This document shows positions 56,295 to 64,000 of a stretch of 64,000 nucleotides of DNA, piece after piece. The stretch lies in NCBI RefSeq assembly GCF_003946865.1, contig NZ_QXTH01000001.1:682001-746000 (forward strand), in the 5' to 3' direction. A program made the translations under genes and the position numbers. How positions within the stretch are numbered: position 1 is the stretch's first letter; every line of letters starts with the position of its first letter. Below the pieces are notes generated by a model. The model was not told the DNA's origin and did no database searches. It saw nothing but the letters and a program-made list of their open reading frames with translations. The stretch comes from Antribacter gilvus. GTDB taxonomy: Bacteria > Actinomycetota > Actinomycetes > Actinomycetales > Cellulomonadaceae.

Positions 56295-56939
56295 TTACTT
56301 GCGGCGCCGAAGGCTCGTCAGGATCGAGCCGACCACGAGGGCCACCCCCGCCACGCCGAGCAGCACGATCGCCGCGATGCCGAAGTCGATCCGGAAGCCG
56401 GCGACGGTGGCGAGCAGGCCGAGCCCGAACGCCACGACCACGAAGCCCCAGACGACGGTTCCCACGCGGGTGCCGGTCGGCCGGGCGGGGACGGGCACGG
56501 CGGGGGCCGTGGCCGGCGGTACGGGGGTGCCCGGTACCGCGGGCACCGCCGGGCCTGGGTCCGCCGCACCGGACGGCCCGGTCCGCTGGTCCGCCGGACC
56601 GGCCGCCCCGGTCCGCTGGTGCTCGCGCACCGGCTCGTCGAACGCGCTCGGGACGGGTTCGTCCCGGACGTCGTCGGCCACGGGGGCGGTCTCGTCGGCG
56701 GCCGTCTCGTTCGTGGCCTTGTCGTTCGCGGCGTTGCCGGTGGTAGGCCCGGACTCCGCCTTCTCGTCGGCCGCCGACGTGTCCGCCGACCGGCCGGAGA
56801 GGGCCGCGAGTCGCTCGGTGACCGACGGGTCGGCCGGCGGCGGCACGATCTGGAGCGTCTCCGTGGGCGGCGTGACCGGCAGCTGCTCGGTGCGTTGCGG
56901 GTCCTCGCGGGCACCGTCCGGCGTCTGGTTCTCGTTCAT
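56295..56939 (-). CDS. acidic Pro/Ala-rich membrane protein
   Basis: 214 residues. The first ~145 are a disordered, acidic, Pro/Ala/Thr-rich stretch (N-terminus MNENQTPDGAREDPQRTEQL); then two TM helices (GTVVWGFVVVAFGLGLLATV and IAAIVLLGVAGVALVVGSIL) and a short basic tail, SLRRRK. No family recognised. Its ATG overlaps the stop of the PspC/LiaF-like gene by one base (TGATG), so it is part of that operon and may act in the same envelope-stress unit. Confidence 0.8.
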   Translation of the reverse strand: MNENQTPDGAREDPQRTEQLPVTPPTETLQIVPPPADPSVTERLAALSGRSADTSAADEKAESGPTTGNAANDKATNETAADETAPVADDVRDEPVPSAFDEPVREHQRTGAAGPADQRTGPSGAADPGPAVPAVPGTPVPPATAPAVPVPARPTGTRVGTVVWGFVVVAFGLGLLATVAGFRIDFGIAAIVLLGVAGVALVVGSILTSLRRRK

Positions 56940-58534
56940 CAGTTCTCCTCGATCACGATGTCGCCGGCGCCGACGTTGATCACCAGGTGGAGCAGGGCGC
57001 CGCCTGCGTCGTCGGCCTCCTCGGTGGAGAAGGTGGTCGTCTCTCCGATGCTGCTCACGGACCGGTCTTCACCGTCCGCGCGCCAGTGGGCGGTGCCCGC
57101 GCCGATCGCGACCTCGGCGTCGACGGCGACACCGTCGGGGATGAGGACGGTCGAGCCGCCGGCTCCCACGTCGATGGGCACGCGGACCGGGTCGTCCGCA
57201 GTGACCCCGGAGAGGTCGAGCTCGGAGAGGTCGATCACCGGGTTGCCCCACGCGATCTCGAACCCTTGCTCGGCCCGACCGACGTCCGTGACCTCGATCG
57301 TGCCCTCGGTCAGGGTCATGGCGTCGTCGAAGCTCTGGATGCGGACCGGCGCGTCCTGGACGGTCATCCCGTCGTAGTTGTTCATGTCGGCGCCCAGCGA
57401 ACCCCAGCCGATGACCGCGCTGATCACCCCGACCACCGCCCAGAAGTTGAGCCCGCCGCCGGTGCGGCCGCGGAGGCCCGAGATGACGAGCCCGAGCCCG
57501 ACGATGACGGTGCTGACACCGACCCATGCCCCCCAGAAGGACATCTCGGCGTTCAGCCACGGGAAGGTGATCCCCAGGCGGTCCTGGATCAGGAGCACCG
57601 CGCCGGCCAGCAGGATCAGGCCGACGACGATGCCCGTCCCGGTCTGCCGCTCACGGGGCTTCGGCGGCTCGACCGGCAGGGGAGGGTGCGGGGGGACCGG
57701 GGGGACCGGGGGGACCGGGGGGACCGGCGGGCCGGGGCGGTAGGTGACAGGCGGTGCCTGGTAGAGGGGACGCGTCGCGTCCGCCGGCGCGGAGCCGTAC
57801 TCGATCGGCGGGGCAGGACGGAAGGGCGCGTCCCCGCCCAGCGCCGGTCCGGGGACGGGACCGGCGCCCGGCGTCGGGAGCGCTCCGGGGACCGGCGGGC
57901 GGCGCCTGCCGTTGTTCTGGACCACCAGGTAGATCGCGAGGGCGATGGCGCCGACCCAGAAGATCGTGCCGAGCCAGCCCATGCCGCTGTCGTCCCACCA
58001 GCTCCAGGGGCCGCCCCAGGAGAGGCCGACGAGGAAGGCGGCGACCGCTCCGAGCATGGCCACGTCGAAGTTGCCGCGCAGCGCCTGCTGCAGGTGGATG
58101 CGGCCGTCGCGGCGCTCGGGGAGGAGCGCCCACCCCAGGGCGTACAGCACCAGGCCCACGCCGGTGAGGAAGAAGCTCACCAGCAGCAGCCCGCGGACCA
58201 GGAGCGGGTCGATGCGGAACCGCTCGGCGACGCCGGCGGCCACGCCGCCGACCCACCGGTCGTCGGACCGGGAGAGGCCGCCGCGCCGGACGCGGTCGTA
58301 GAAGCCGTCCTGGCCGGGCGGCGGCGCGGGCTGGGCGCCCGCGGTTCCGGGCCCGGGCTGGGCGGGCCCCGGTCCCTGCTGGGCGCCGGGTGCGGTGCCG
58401 CCCGGTGCGGCCGGGTCGGCCTGGGGTGCCGGGCCGGCGCCCGGGCTGCCCCAGGCAGGCGCGGTGCGTCCGTCACCCGTGTGCTCGCTACGGGCCGGCT
58501 CGGGCCCTGGCTGCGGAACGTCGTCGGTGGTCAT
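56939..58534 (-). CDS. PspC-domain / LiaF-like membrane protein
   Basis: 531 residues. A Pro/Gly-rich N-terminus precedes a PspC domain (about 85-150: GGLSRSDDRWVGGVAAGVAE ... LYALGWALLPERR), further TM helices, a VPP-repeat linker, four more TM segments, and a C-terminal beta domain (TIEVTDVGRAEQGFEIAWGN, VDVGAGG-like stretches, IGAGTAHW) of the LiaF/YvqF type. ATG at 58532-58534 follows AGGATGAATCC; frames further upstream lack homology. Divergent from a PspC-sensor kinase, matching LiaF with LiaS-LiaR: it probably restrains the kinase until the membrane is stressed (inference). Confidence 0.85.
   Translation of the reverse strand: MTTDDVPQPGPEPARSEHTGDGRTAPAWGSPGAGPAPQADPAAPGGTAPGAQQGPGPAQPGPGTAGAQPAPPPGQDGFYDRVRRGGLSRSDDRWVGGVAAGVAERFRIDPLLVRGLLLVSFFLTGVGLVLYALGWALLPERRDGRIHLQQALRGNFDVAMLGAVAAFLVGLSWGGPWSWWDDSGMGWLGTIFWVGAIALAIYLVVQNNGRRRPPVPGALPTPGAGPVPGPALGGDAPFRPAPPIEYGSAPADATRPLYQAPPVTYRPGPPVPPVPPVPPVPPHPPLPVEPPKPRERQTGTGIVVGLILLAGAVLLIQDRLGITFPWLNAEMSFWGAWVGVSTVIVGLGLVISGLRGRTGGGLNFWAVVGVISAVIGWGSLGADMNNYDGMTVQDAPVRIQSFDDAMTLTEGTIEVTDVGRAEQGFEIAWGNPVIDLSELDLSGVTADDPVRVPIDVGAGGSTVLIPDGVAVDAEVAIGAGTAHWRADGEDRSVSSIGETTTFSTEEADDAGGALLHLVINVGAGDIVIEEN
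57692..57727 (-). repeat. four perfect 9-bp repeats (VPP linker)
   Basis: GGGGACCGG four times in a row on the plus strand; on the coding (minus) strand each copy encodes Pro-Val-Pro in a VPP-type linker of the PspC/LiaF-like protein. Slippage here would change linker length in steps of three residues without a frameshift. Confidence 0.85.
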
Positions 58535-58671
58535 GGATTCATCCTGATCCCGGCGGGGTGCCCCGGTCATCGGGGATCCGCCCTGAGACCCACCCTGGTT
58601 CGGGGGCCGCGGGACCCTGATTTCCGGCCGATACGTCCCTCGGGGGCGCCAGAGCATGCCACGATCGGTAG

Positions 58672-60063
58672 GTGACCTCAACCGACCGTGAACGCCTGCC
58701 GTTCCTCCGCCCGCAGCGCGGGCGCGTGGTCGGAGGCGTGGCCGCGGGCCTCGCGGCCCACCTCGACACGCGGCCCTGGCTCGTCCGCGCGGTGCTGGTC
58801 ATGCTGACCCTCGCGGGCGGCGCCGGGATCGTGGCCTACATCTTCTGGTGGGTCACCGTGCCCGCCGGGGACCCGACGGCGCCCGTGGCGCCGCCCGCCG
58901 ACCGGGGCCGCCTGGCACGCCCGCTCGACACCGGGGCGGCCGGTCCGACAGCGCCCGGCTCGATCCTGTCCCGCTGGCGGCTCGCAGGTCCCGTCACCCG
59001 GCTCGCCCTGCGCGACATCCTGGTCGGCGTGGTCCTGCTCAGCGGTGCCGCGCTCCTCCTCGCCCTCCGCGCGGGCTGGGACCCGGTGTCCTCCTGGGTG
59101 CTTCCCGCGCTGATCGCGCTCGGCGGTGTGGCGCTCGCCTGGAGCCAGCTCGACGCCGCGCAGAAGGGTCAGTGGCTCGGCCGACCCGGTGACGGAGTGG
59201 GCCTGCGCAGCCGGGCCGGGGTGCTCCGGCTCGCCGGCGGCGTGGTCCTCGTGATGCTCGGCGTCCTCCTGCTCGTGGGGCAGGGGGTGCCGATCACCAC
59301 CATGATGCGGGCCACCACCGCCTCGCTCGCGGTCCTCGCCGGCGTCGCCCTGGTGCTCGCGCCCTGGTGGCTGCGGCTCATGCGCGAGCTCGGCGACGAG
59401 CGTGCGGCCCGCGCCCGCGAGGCCGAGCGGGCCGACATCGCCGCCCACCTGCACGACTCCGTGCTCCAGACGCTCGCCCTGATCCGGGCGCGCGCGAGCG
59501 ACCCCGACACCGTGTCGCGCATGGCCCGCGCCCAGGAGCGCGAGCTCCGGGAGTGGCTCTACGACGACCGGCACGAGCCCGGCACCTCCCTCGCCTCCGA
59601 GCTGCGCACCCTGGTGGGCGCCGTCGAGGACACCGCGCCGCGCGGCGAGACGCCGAGCGCGACGCCGGTCACCGTCGACACCGTCGTGGTGGGCGACTGC
59701 GTCCCCACCGAGGACACGGCCGCCCTGCTGCAGGCCACCCGCGAGGCGCTCGTCAACGCCGTGACGCACGGCCGCCCGCCGGTGTCCGTCTACCTCGAGA
59801 TCACCGACGCGGCCGCCGAGGTCTTCGTCCGCGACCGCGGAGACGGCTTCGACCTCGACACCGTCGCGTCCGACCGGTTCGGGGTCCGCGAGTCGATCCT
59901 GGGCCGCGTCCGCCGCCGCGGCGGCACCGCCGAGGTGGCCAGCCGCCCCGGCTGGGGCACGGAGGTGCGGCTCAAGATGCCACGCACCGAGCGCTACGCC
60001 CCACCACCGGCGACGCCGCCCCCTGCTCCCACGACCACCACCACGGAAGGCGCGCTGACATGA
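58672..60063 (+). CDS. PspC-domain sensor histidine kinase
   Basis: 463 residues: an N-terminal PspC domain (about 10-65, RGRVVGGVAAGLAAHLDTRP), further TM helices (to ~245), the phosphoacceptor helix ADIAAHLHDSVLQTLALIRA, and an HATPase with REALVNAVTHGRPP and VRDRGDGFDL. A PspC module fused to a HisKA_3-type kinase is an actinobacterial form of LiaS-like stress sensors. GTG at 58672 is 6 nt after CACGAT. Coupled to its regulator by ATGA. Confidence 0.92.
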   Translation: MTSTDRERLPFLRPQRGRVVGGVAAGLAAHLDTRPWLVRAVLVMLTLAGGAGIVAYIFWWVTVPAGDPTAPVAPPADRGRLARPLDTGAAGPTAPGSILSRWRLAGPVTRLALRDILVGVVLLSGAALLLALRAGWDPVSSWVLPALIALGGVALAWSQLDAAQKGQWLGRPGDGVGLRSRAGVLRLAGGVVLVMLGVLLLVGQGVPITTMMRATTASLAVLAGVALVLAPWWLRLMRELGDERAARAREAERADIAAHLHDSVLQTLALIRARASDPDTVSRMARAQERELREWLYDDRHEPGTSLASELRTLVGAVEDTAPRGETPSATPVTVDTVVVGDCVPTEDTAALLQATREALVNAVTHGRPPVSVYLEITDAAAEVFVRDRGDGFDLDTVASDRFGVRESILGRVRRRGGTAEVASRPGWGTEVRLKMPRTERYAPPPATPPPAPTTTTTEGALT

Positions 60064-60746
60064 CGACCCAGGCTCCGGCGTCGGGCACCACGGGCGAAGC
60101 CGTACCCGTGGTGCTCGTGGACGACCACCATCTCTTCCGGACCGGCGTCCGGGCGAGCCTCGACGGGCGCGTCGCCGTCGTGGGCGAGGCCGCCGACGTG
60201 GACCAGGCGGTCGCGGTGGTGCACCAGCTCCAGCCGCCCGTGGTGCTGCTGGACGTGCACCTGCCCGGCGGGAACGGCGGCGGCGGTGCCGAGGTGGTGC
60301 AGCGGTGCGCAGACCTCCGCGACCACGTGAAGTTCCTCGCCCTGTCCGTCTCCGACGCCGCCGAGGACGTCGTCGCGGTCATCCGCGCGGGCGCTCGCGG
60401 CTACGTCACGAAGAACATCTCCGGGCCTGAGCTGTCGGCGGCGGTGGTGCAGGTGGCCGGCGGCGACGCGGTGTTCTCGCCGCGCCTCGCGGGCTTCGTC
60501 CTCGACGCGTTCGGCACGGGCGCGGGCGACGTGGCCGTGGCCGACGACGAGCTCGACCGCCTCTCCCGGCGCGAGCAGGAGGTCATGCGGCTCATCGCGC
60601 GCGGGTACTCGTACCGGGAGGTCGCGTCGGAGCTGTTCATCTCGATCAAGACGGTCGAGAGCCACGTGTCGGCGGTGCTGCGGAAGCTGCAGCTGTCGTC
60701 GCGGCACGAGCTGACGCGCTGGGCGGCGGCGCGGCGGCTGCTCTGA
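60060..60746 (+). CDS. NarL/LuxR-family response regulator of the PspC system
   Basis: 228 residues: receiver domain (acidic DDHH, phosphoacceptor Asp in VVLLDVHLPGGNGGG, Lys in GYVTKNISG) and LuxR helix-turn-helix (LSRREQEVMRLIARGYSYRE ... KTVESHVSAVLRKL). Translationally coupled to the kinase. Its likely targets include the divergent PspC/LiaF-like promoter at 58535-58671, but no binding site is recognisable. Converges with cysG, 25 nt between stops. Confidence 0.93.
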   Translation: MTTQAPASGTTGEAVPVVLVDDHHLFRTGVRASLDGRVAVVGEAADVDQAVAVVHQLQPPVVLLDVHLPGGNGGGGAEVVQRCADLRDHVKFLALSVSDAAEDVVAVIRAGARGYVTKNISGPELSAAVVQVAGGDAVFSPRLAGFVLDAFGTGAGDVAVADDELDRLSRREQEVMRLIARGYSYREVASELFISIKTVESHVSAVLRKLQLSSRHELTRWAAARRLL

Positions 60747-60771
60747 CGCCCCCCGCGCCGGTGCCGGGTGA

Positions 60772-62013
60772 TCAGGCCGTCGCGGTCCAGTGGGGCGACA
60801 GGCGGACCACGTCGCCCACCACGATGATCGCCGGCGGGCGCACGCCCGCGGCCTCGGCGAGGGCGGCGATCGTGCCGAGGGTCCCGACCGTGACCCGCTG
60901 GCGCGGCCCGTAGCCGTCCTCGATCACGGCGACGGGCGTCCCGGCGGGCCGCTCGTCCGTGACGAGCGTGGCCGCCGCCTCCGCGAGCCGCGACACGCCC
61001 ATGAGCAGCACCAGGGTGTGGTCCGGTCCGCCCGGGACGGACCCCGTGTCCTCGTGCCCGGTGAGCACGCTGAACCCGCGCGCCACCCCGCGGTGCGTCA
61101 CGGGGATCCCGGCCGCCGCGGGCACCGACACCGCCGACGTCACGCCCGGCACCACCTCGACCTCGATCCCGTGCGCACGGCACGCGGCGAGCTCCTCGCC
61201 GCCCCGGCCCAGCACGTAGGGGTCGCCACCCTTGAGCCGCACCACGTCGCGCCCGGCCAGCGCGTGCTCGACGAGCAGGGCGTTGATCTCGTCCTGCGGC
61301 ACCGGGTGGTTCCCGCTGGTCTTGCCGACGTCGATCACGAGGACGTCGTCGGCCAGCTCCTCCAGCAGCATGCGGGGCCCGAGGCGGTCGGCCACCACGA
61401 CGTCGGCCTGTGCCAGCAGGACGCGGCCACGGGCGGTGATCAGGCCCGGCGCGCCCGGCCCGCCGCCCACCAGCGCCACGCGCCCGGCCCGGGAGCCTGT
61501 GGCGCGGACGCGGCGGAGCGGGAGCGCACCTGTCTGCAGCTCGGCAGCCACGGCGTCCCGGACGGCCACGGCGCGTCGCGGGTCGCGCCCGGCGCTCACC
61601 GCGACGGTGACCTCGTCGCCGCCCGACCCGACCCGCCCGACGGCGGGGACCCACCCCGTGCCGAGCGTCGCGTCGCCGGCGGTGACGCAGAACGTGCGTG
61701 CCGCCTCCGCGTCGGCCGCCACGCGGGCGTCGACGGCGGGGTCCCCCGTCGCGGTGTGTACCAGCCAGACCCCGTCGACGTCGCCGGTGCGGTACTCGCG
61801 CAGGACGAGCTCGACGGTGGCGCCGCCCGTGCCCGGGCCGCCCGCACCCGCTGCCAGCGACGCCAGCTCCTCGCACGCCTCGGGCGCCACCACCCGCACG
61901 ACGGCCCCCGCTTCGACCAGGCCGCGGGCGCGGCGGGCCGCGACGGGCCCGCCGCCCACGACCAGCACGCGGCGGCCGGAGAGCCGGAGCCCCAGCGGGT
62001 AGAGGTCGCTCAT
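60772..62013 (-). CDS. cysG: siroheme synthase (precorrin-2 dehydrogenase / uroporphyrinogen-III methyltransferase)
   Basis: 413 residues. The N-terminal third (to ~160) is the NAD-binding precorrin-2 dehydrogenase/ferrochelatase part (VLVVGGGPVAARRARGLVEA); the rest is SUMT (VALVGGGPGAPGLITARG, VVRLKGGDPYVLGRGGEE, PVTHRGVA). Makes the siroheme needed by the sulfite reductase at the upstream end of this operon. Shine-Dalgarno GAGG, 5 nt from the ATG. Last gene of sir-cysH-cysG in the window, 43 nt after cysH. Confidence 0.95.
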   Translation of the reverse strand: MSDLYPLGLRLSGRRVLVVGGGPVAARRARGLVEAGAVVRVVAPEACEELASLAAGAGGPGTGGATVELVLREYRTGDVDGVWLVHTATGDPAVDARVAADAEAARTFCVTAGDATLGTGWVPAVGRVGSGGDEVTVAVSAGRDPRRAVAVRDAVAAELQTGALPLRRVRATGSRAGRVALVGGGPGAPGLITARGRVLLAQADVVVADRLGPRMLLEELADDVLVIDVGKTSGNHPVPQDEINALLVEHALAGRDVVRLKGGDPYVLGRGGEELAACRAHGIEVEVVPGVTSAVSVPAAAGIPVTHRGVARGFSVLTGHEDTGSVPGGPDHTLVLLMGVSRLAEAAATLVTDERPAGTPVAVIEDGYGPRQRVTVGTLGTIAALAEAAGVRPPAIIVVGDVVRLSPHWTATA

Positions 62014-62056
62014 GAGTTCCTCGGGTCGGTGGTCAGCGATGGTGGAGTGAGAGGGG

Positions 62057-62965
62057 TCAGATGTGCAGGCCGCACTCGACCTTGTCGGTCCCGGCCCAGC
62101 GGCCGGACCGCGCGTCCGCGCCGTTGCGCGGCCGGGCGGTGCACGGCTCGCAGCCGATGGACGGGTAGCCGTCGGCCAGCAGGGGGTTCGCGAGGAGGCC
62201 GTTCGCCGCGACGTACGCGGCGACCTCGTCGTCCGTCCAGGCCGCGAGGGGGTTGAGCTTGACCACCCCGTTCTTCGCGTCGTACGTGACGAGCGGGGCG
62301 TTGGCCCGCGTCACGGACTCCCCACGCCGCAGCCCTGTGGCCCACGCGTCGTAGTCGCGCAGCGCGTTCCGCATCGGCTCGACCTTGCGCATGGCGCAGC
62401 AGTAGCTCGGGTCCCGGGCGAACAGGTCCTTGCCGTAGGCGGCGTCCTGCTCCTCCACGGACAGGGAAGGCCGGACGTCGACCACCACGACGTCGAGAGT
62501 GTGCTCGACGGCGTCCCGTGTCCCCGTCGTCTCGGCAAAGTGGTAGCCGGTGTCGCCGAACAGCACGTCGACCCACGGGAGCTGCTGGGACACCAGGTGC
62601 GCCAGCACCGGGTCCTGCATGGACGACGCGACGGCGAGCCCCGGCCCGAACTCCTTGACCGCCCATGCGATCACCTCGAAGGCGTCCGCCTCGTGGGTGC
62701 GCGCGCCCGGTGCGCCCTCGGGAAGGGCGCCCGGCTGGCCCGGCGCGTGGAGCAAGGCCTGGCCGCGCGCCGCGACGTCCCGCAGCTCGTCGGCCGTCCG
62801 ACGGGCCCGCTGACCCCCGTCACGGACGGACCGGTGGGCCTCCCGGGCGGCGGCCCGCGCCGTCTCGCGTGCACGGGCCCGGGCGCGGAGCTGCTCGAGG
62901 CGGCCGTCGCGAGGCAGCGCGTCGGCCGCGGCGACGGGAGAGACGGGTGTGTCGACCTCGGTCAT
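62057..62965 (-). CDS. cysH: phosphoadenylyl/adenylyl-sulfate reductase (CysH)
   Basis: Reduces APS (or PAPS) to sulfite. 302 residues. The C-terminal two-thirds is the PP-loop fold with the [4Fe-4S] cysteines typical of APS reductases: a Cys-Cys pair in PSYCCAMRKVEPM and CxxC in IGCEPCTARP, and the redox-active ECGLHI tail. The iron-sulfur signature favours APS as substrate. The first ~75 residues are a basic/Ala-rich extension not usual for the family. ATG overlaps the sir stop (ATGA), with GAGGAGG upstream. Confidence 0.95.
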   Translation of the reverse strand: MTEVDTPVSPVAAADALPRDGRLEQLRARARARETARAAAREAHRSVRDGGQRARRTADELRDVAARGQALLHAPGQPGALPEGAPGARTHEADAFEVIAWAVKEFGPGLAVASSMQDPVLAHLVSQQLPWVDVLFGDTGYHFAETTGTRDAVEHTLDVVVVDVRPSLSVEEQDAAYGKDLFARDPSYCCAMRKVEPMRNALRDYDAWATGLRRGESVTRANAPLVTYDAKNGVVKLNPLAAWTDDEVAAYVAANGLLANPLLADGYPSIGCEPCTARPRNGADARSGRWAGTDKVECGLHI

Positions 62966-64000
62966 CGCAATGCCTCCTCGTCGGCCCGGTGCGCCCACTG
63001 CGCGAACGTCTCTTCGCCGTCGCGGTCCTTGTCGAACCGCCGGACCACGCGCTCCACGTAGTCGCCGATGCCGTCCGCGGTCACCTTGAGGCCGCGGACC
63101 GTGCGGCCCAGACCTGCTTCGCCGCGGTCCTGCGACGCCAGCCCGCCGCCCAGGTGCACCTGGAACCCCGGGACCTGCTCGCCGTCGTCGTCCGTCACGA
63201 GCTGGCCCTTGAGGCCGATGTCGGCCGTCTGGATGCGCGCGCACGAGTTGGGGCAGCCGTTGACGTGCAGGCTGATCGGCTTGAGCCGCGAGATGTCGCC
63301 GAGGCGCTCCTCGAGCTGCGTGATCGCCGTCGCGGCCGTGGCCTTCGTCTCGACGATGGCGAGCTTGCAGTACTCGATCCCCGTGCACGCGATGGTGCGA
63401 CGGCGGAACTGGCTCGGGTTCGCCTGGAGGCCGAGCGCGTCGAGCTCCGCGACGATCGAGTCGACGCGTTCCGCCGCGACGTCGAGGACCAGGAGCTTCT
63501 GGTGCGGGGTGAGGCGGACCCGCTGCGAGCCGTGCGCCTCGGCGACGTCGGCCACCGCGGCCAGGATGTCGCCCGAGACGCGGCCCACCACCGGCGTGAC
63601 GCCGACGAAGAAGCGACCGTCCTTCTGCTCGTGCACGCCCACGTGGTCGCCGGGCTGGTCCGGGACAGGTGCCGCCGGGCCGTCCGGCAGGGCGCGGCCG
63701 AGGTACTCGGTCTCGAGGATGTGCCGGAACTTCTCCGGACCCCAGTCCGCCATGAGGTACTTGAGGCGGGCCTTGTTGCGCAGGCGGCGGTAGCCGTAGT
63801 CGCGGAAGATGCGGACCACGCCGTACCAGACCTCCGGGGCGTCCTCCGGCCGGACGAACGCGCCGAGGCGCTCCGCGAGGTGCGCCGCCGTGGAGAGGCC
63901 ACCGCCCACCCACAGGTCGTAGCCGATCCCGAGCTCCGGGTGCTCCACCGCGACGAGCGAGATGTCGTTGATCTCGTGGACCACGTCCTGGCTCGGGTGG
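62962..64000 (-). CDS. sir: ferredoxin-type sulfite reductase, C-terminal part (cut by window edge)
   Basis: Reduces sulfite to sulfide with siroheme and a [4Fe-4S] cluster. About 346 residues are visible and the frame is open to the right edge; the true start lies outside (the ATG at 63984 is internal: the family sequence HPSQDVVHEIND runs across it). Cluster ligands are present: ACTGIEYCK (C-x5-C) and NGCPNSCAR (C-x3-C). First visible gene of sir-cysH-cysG; a nitrite reductase (NirA) is the alternative name, but the cysH partner points to sulfite. Confidence 0.95.
   Translation of the reverse strand, partial: HPSQDVVHEINDISLVAVEHPELGIGYDLWVGGGLSTAAHLAERLGAFVRPEDAPEVWYGVVRIFRDYGYRRLRNKARLKYLMADWGPEKFRHILETEYLGRALPDGPAAPVPDQPGDHVGVHEQKDGRFFVGVTPVVGRVSGDILAAVADVAEAHGSQRVRLTPHQKLLVLDVAAERVDSIVAELDALGLQANPSQFRRRTIACTGIEYCKLAIVETKATAATAITQLEERLGDISRLKPISLHVNGCPNSCARIQTADIGLKGQLVTDDDGEQVPGFQVHLGGGLASQDRGEAGLGRTVRGLKVTADGIGDYVERVVRRFDKDRDGEETFAQWAHRADEEALR

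Overview
The window is very GC-rich, uses GTG starts often, and has short intergenic gaps. Its markers are actinobacterial: a WhiB protein, GuaB3, a DUF3817 protein, and a groES/whiB/guaB neighbourhood in an order close to that of Mycobacterium tuberculosis. I infer a member of the Micrococcales, most likely near Cellulomonadaceae or Promicromonosporaceae; the species cannot be fixed from the sequence alone. Almost everything here is chromosomal housekeeping. I see no insertion sequence, prophage, CRISPR array, tRNA or rRNA.

Layout. 1-6.4 kb: coaA, glmS, acpS, an LLM-class oxidoreductase and the bifunctional NAD(P)HX repair enzyme. 6.5-9.6 kb: a 10-TM membrane protein in an operon with a NarL-type two-component system. 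9.6-13.2 kb: hemerythrin-like protein, a frameshifted NAD-dependent epimerase, a small hypothetical gene, glutathione peroxidase and an RluA-type pseudouridine synthase. 13.2-19.5 kb: alr-tsaE-tsaB-rimI-sseA, a padR/HAAS pair, and tsaD on the opposite strand. 19.5-24.5 kb: a YbdK-type ligase with a methyltransferase, groES under a CIRCE element (no groEL beside it), whiB3, and a MerR-type regulator. 24.6-30.3 kb: guaB, an XRE-HTH/MurA fusion facing a palindromic operator, an exonuclease, guaB3 and a GNAT. 30.4-39.6 kb: succinate-semialdehyde dehydrogenase, ydcF, and the xfp-pta-ackA-DUF4031/HD operon, a phosphoketolase-to-acetate branch giving ATP. 39.8-46.8 kb: SURF1, YceI, and thiamine genes (thiE divergent from a TPP riboswitch-thiO-thiS-thiG operon, then a ThiF/MoeB-rhodanese). 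46.9-52.8 kb: a heterodimeric ABC exporter with one degenerate ATP site, guaA, and a prepilin peptidase. 52.9-64 kb: GH51 arabinofuranosidase behind a LacI-type operator, a GT4 glycosyltransferase, a PspC/LiaF-like protein divergent from a PspC-sensor kinase and its regulator, and the assimilatory sulfate operon sir-cysH-cysG, which runs off the right edge.

Three patterns cut across the genes. First, many starts lie 6-7 nt behind a TANNNT -10 box, so much of this DNA is probably transcribed without a leader. Second, gene ends, mostly convergent ones, carry long near-perfect hairpins (19-35 bp arms), two of which are copies of the same dispersed element 7 kb apart, and a 52-bp tandem hairpin repeat sits before ydcF. 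Third, three purine genes (guaB, guaB3, guaA) share the window.

The most unusual item is the XRE-MurA fusion at 26190-27743 with a perfect 13-bp palindrome directly before its start codon. It looks like a cell-wall precursor enzyme that could sense its substrate and control its own promoter.
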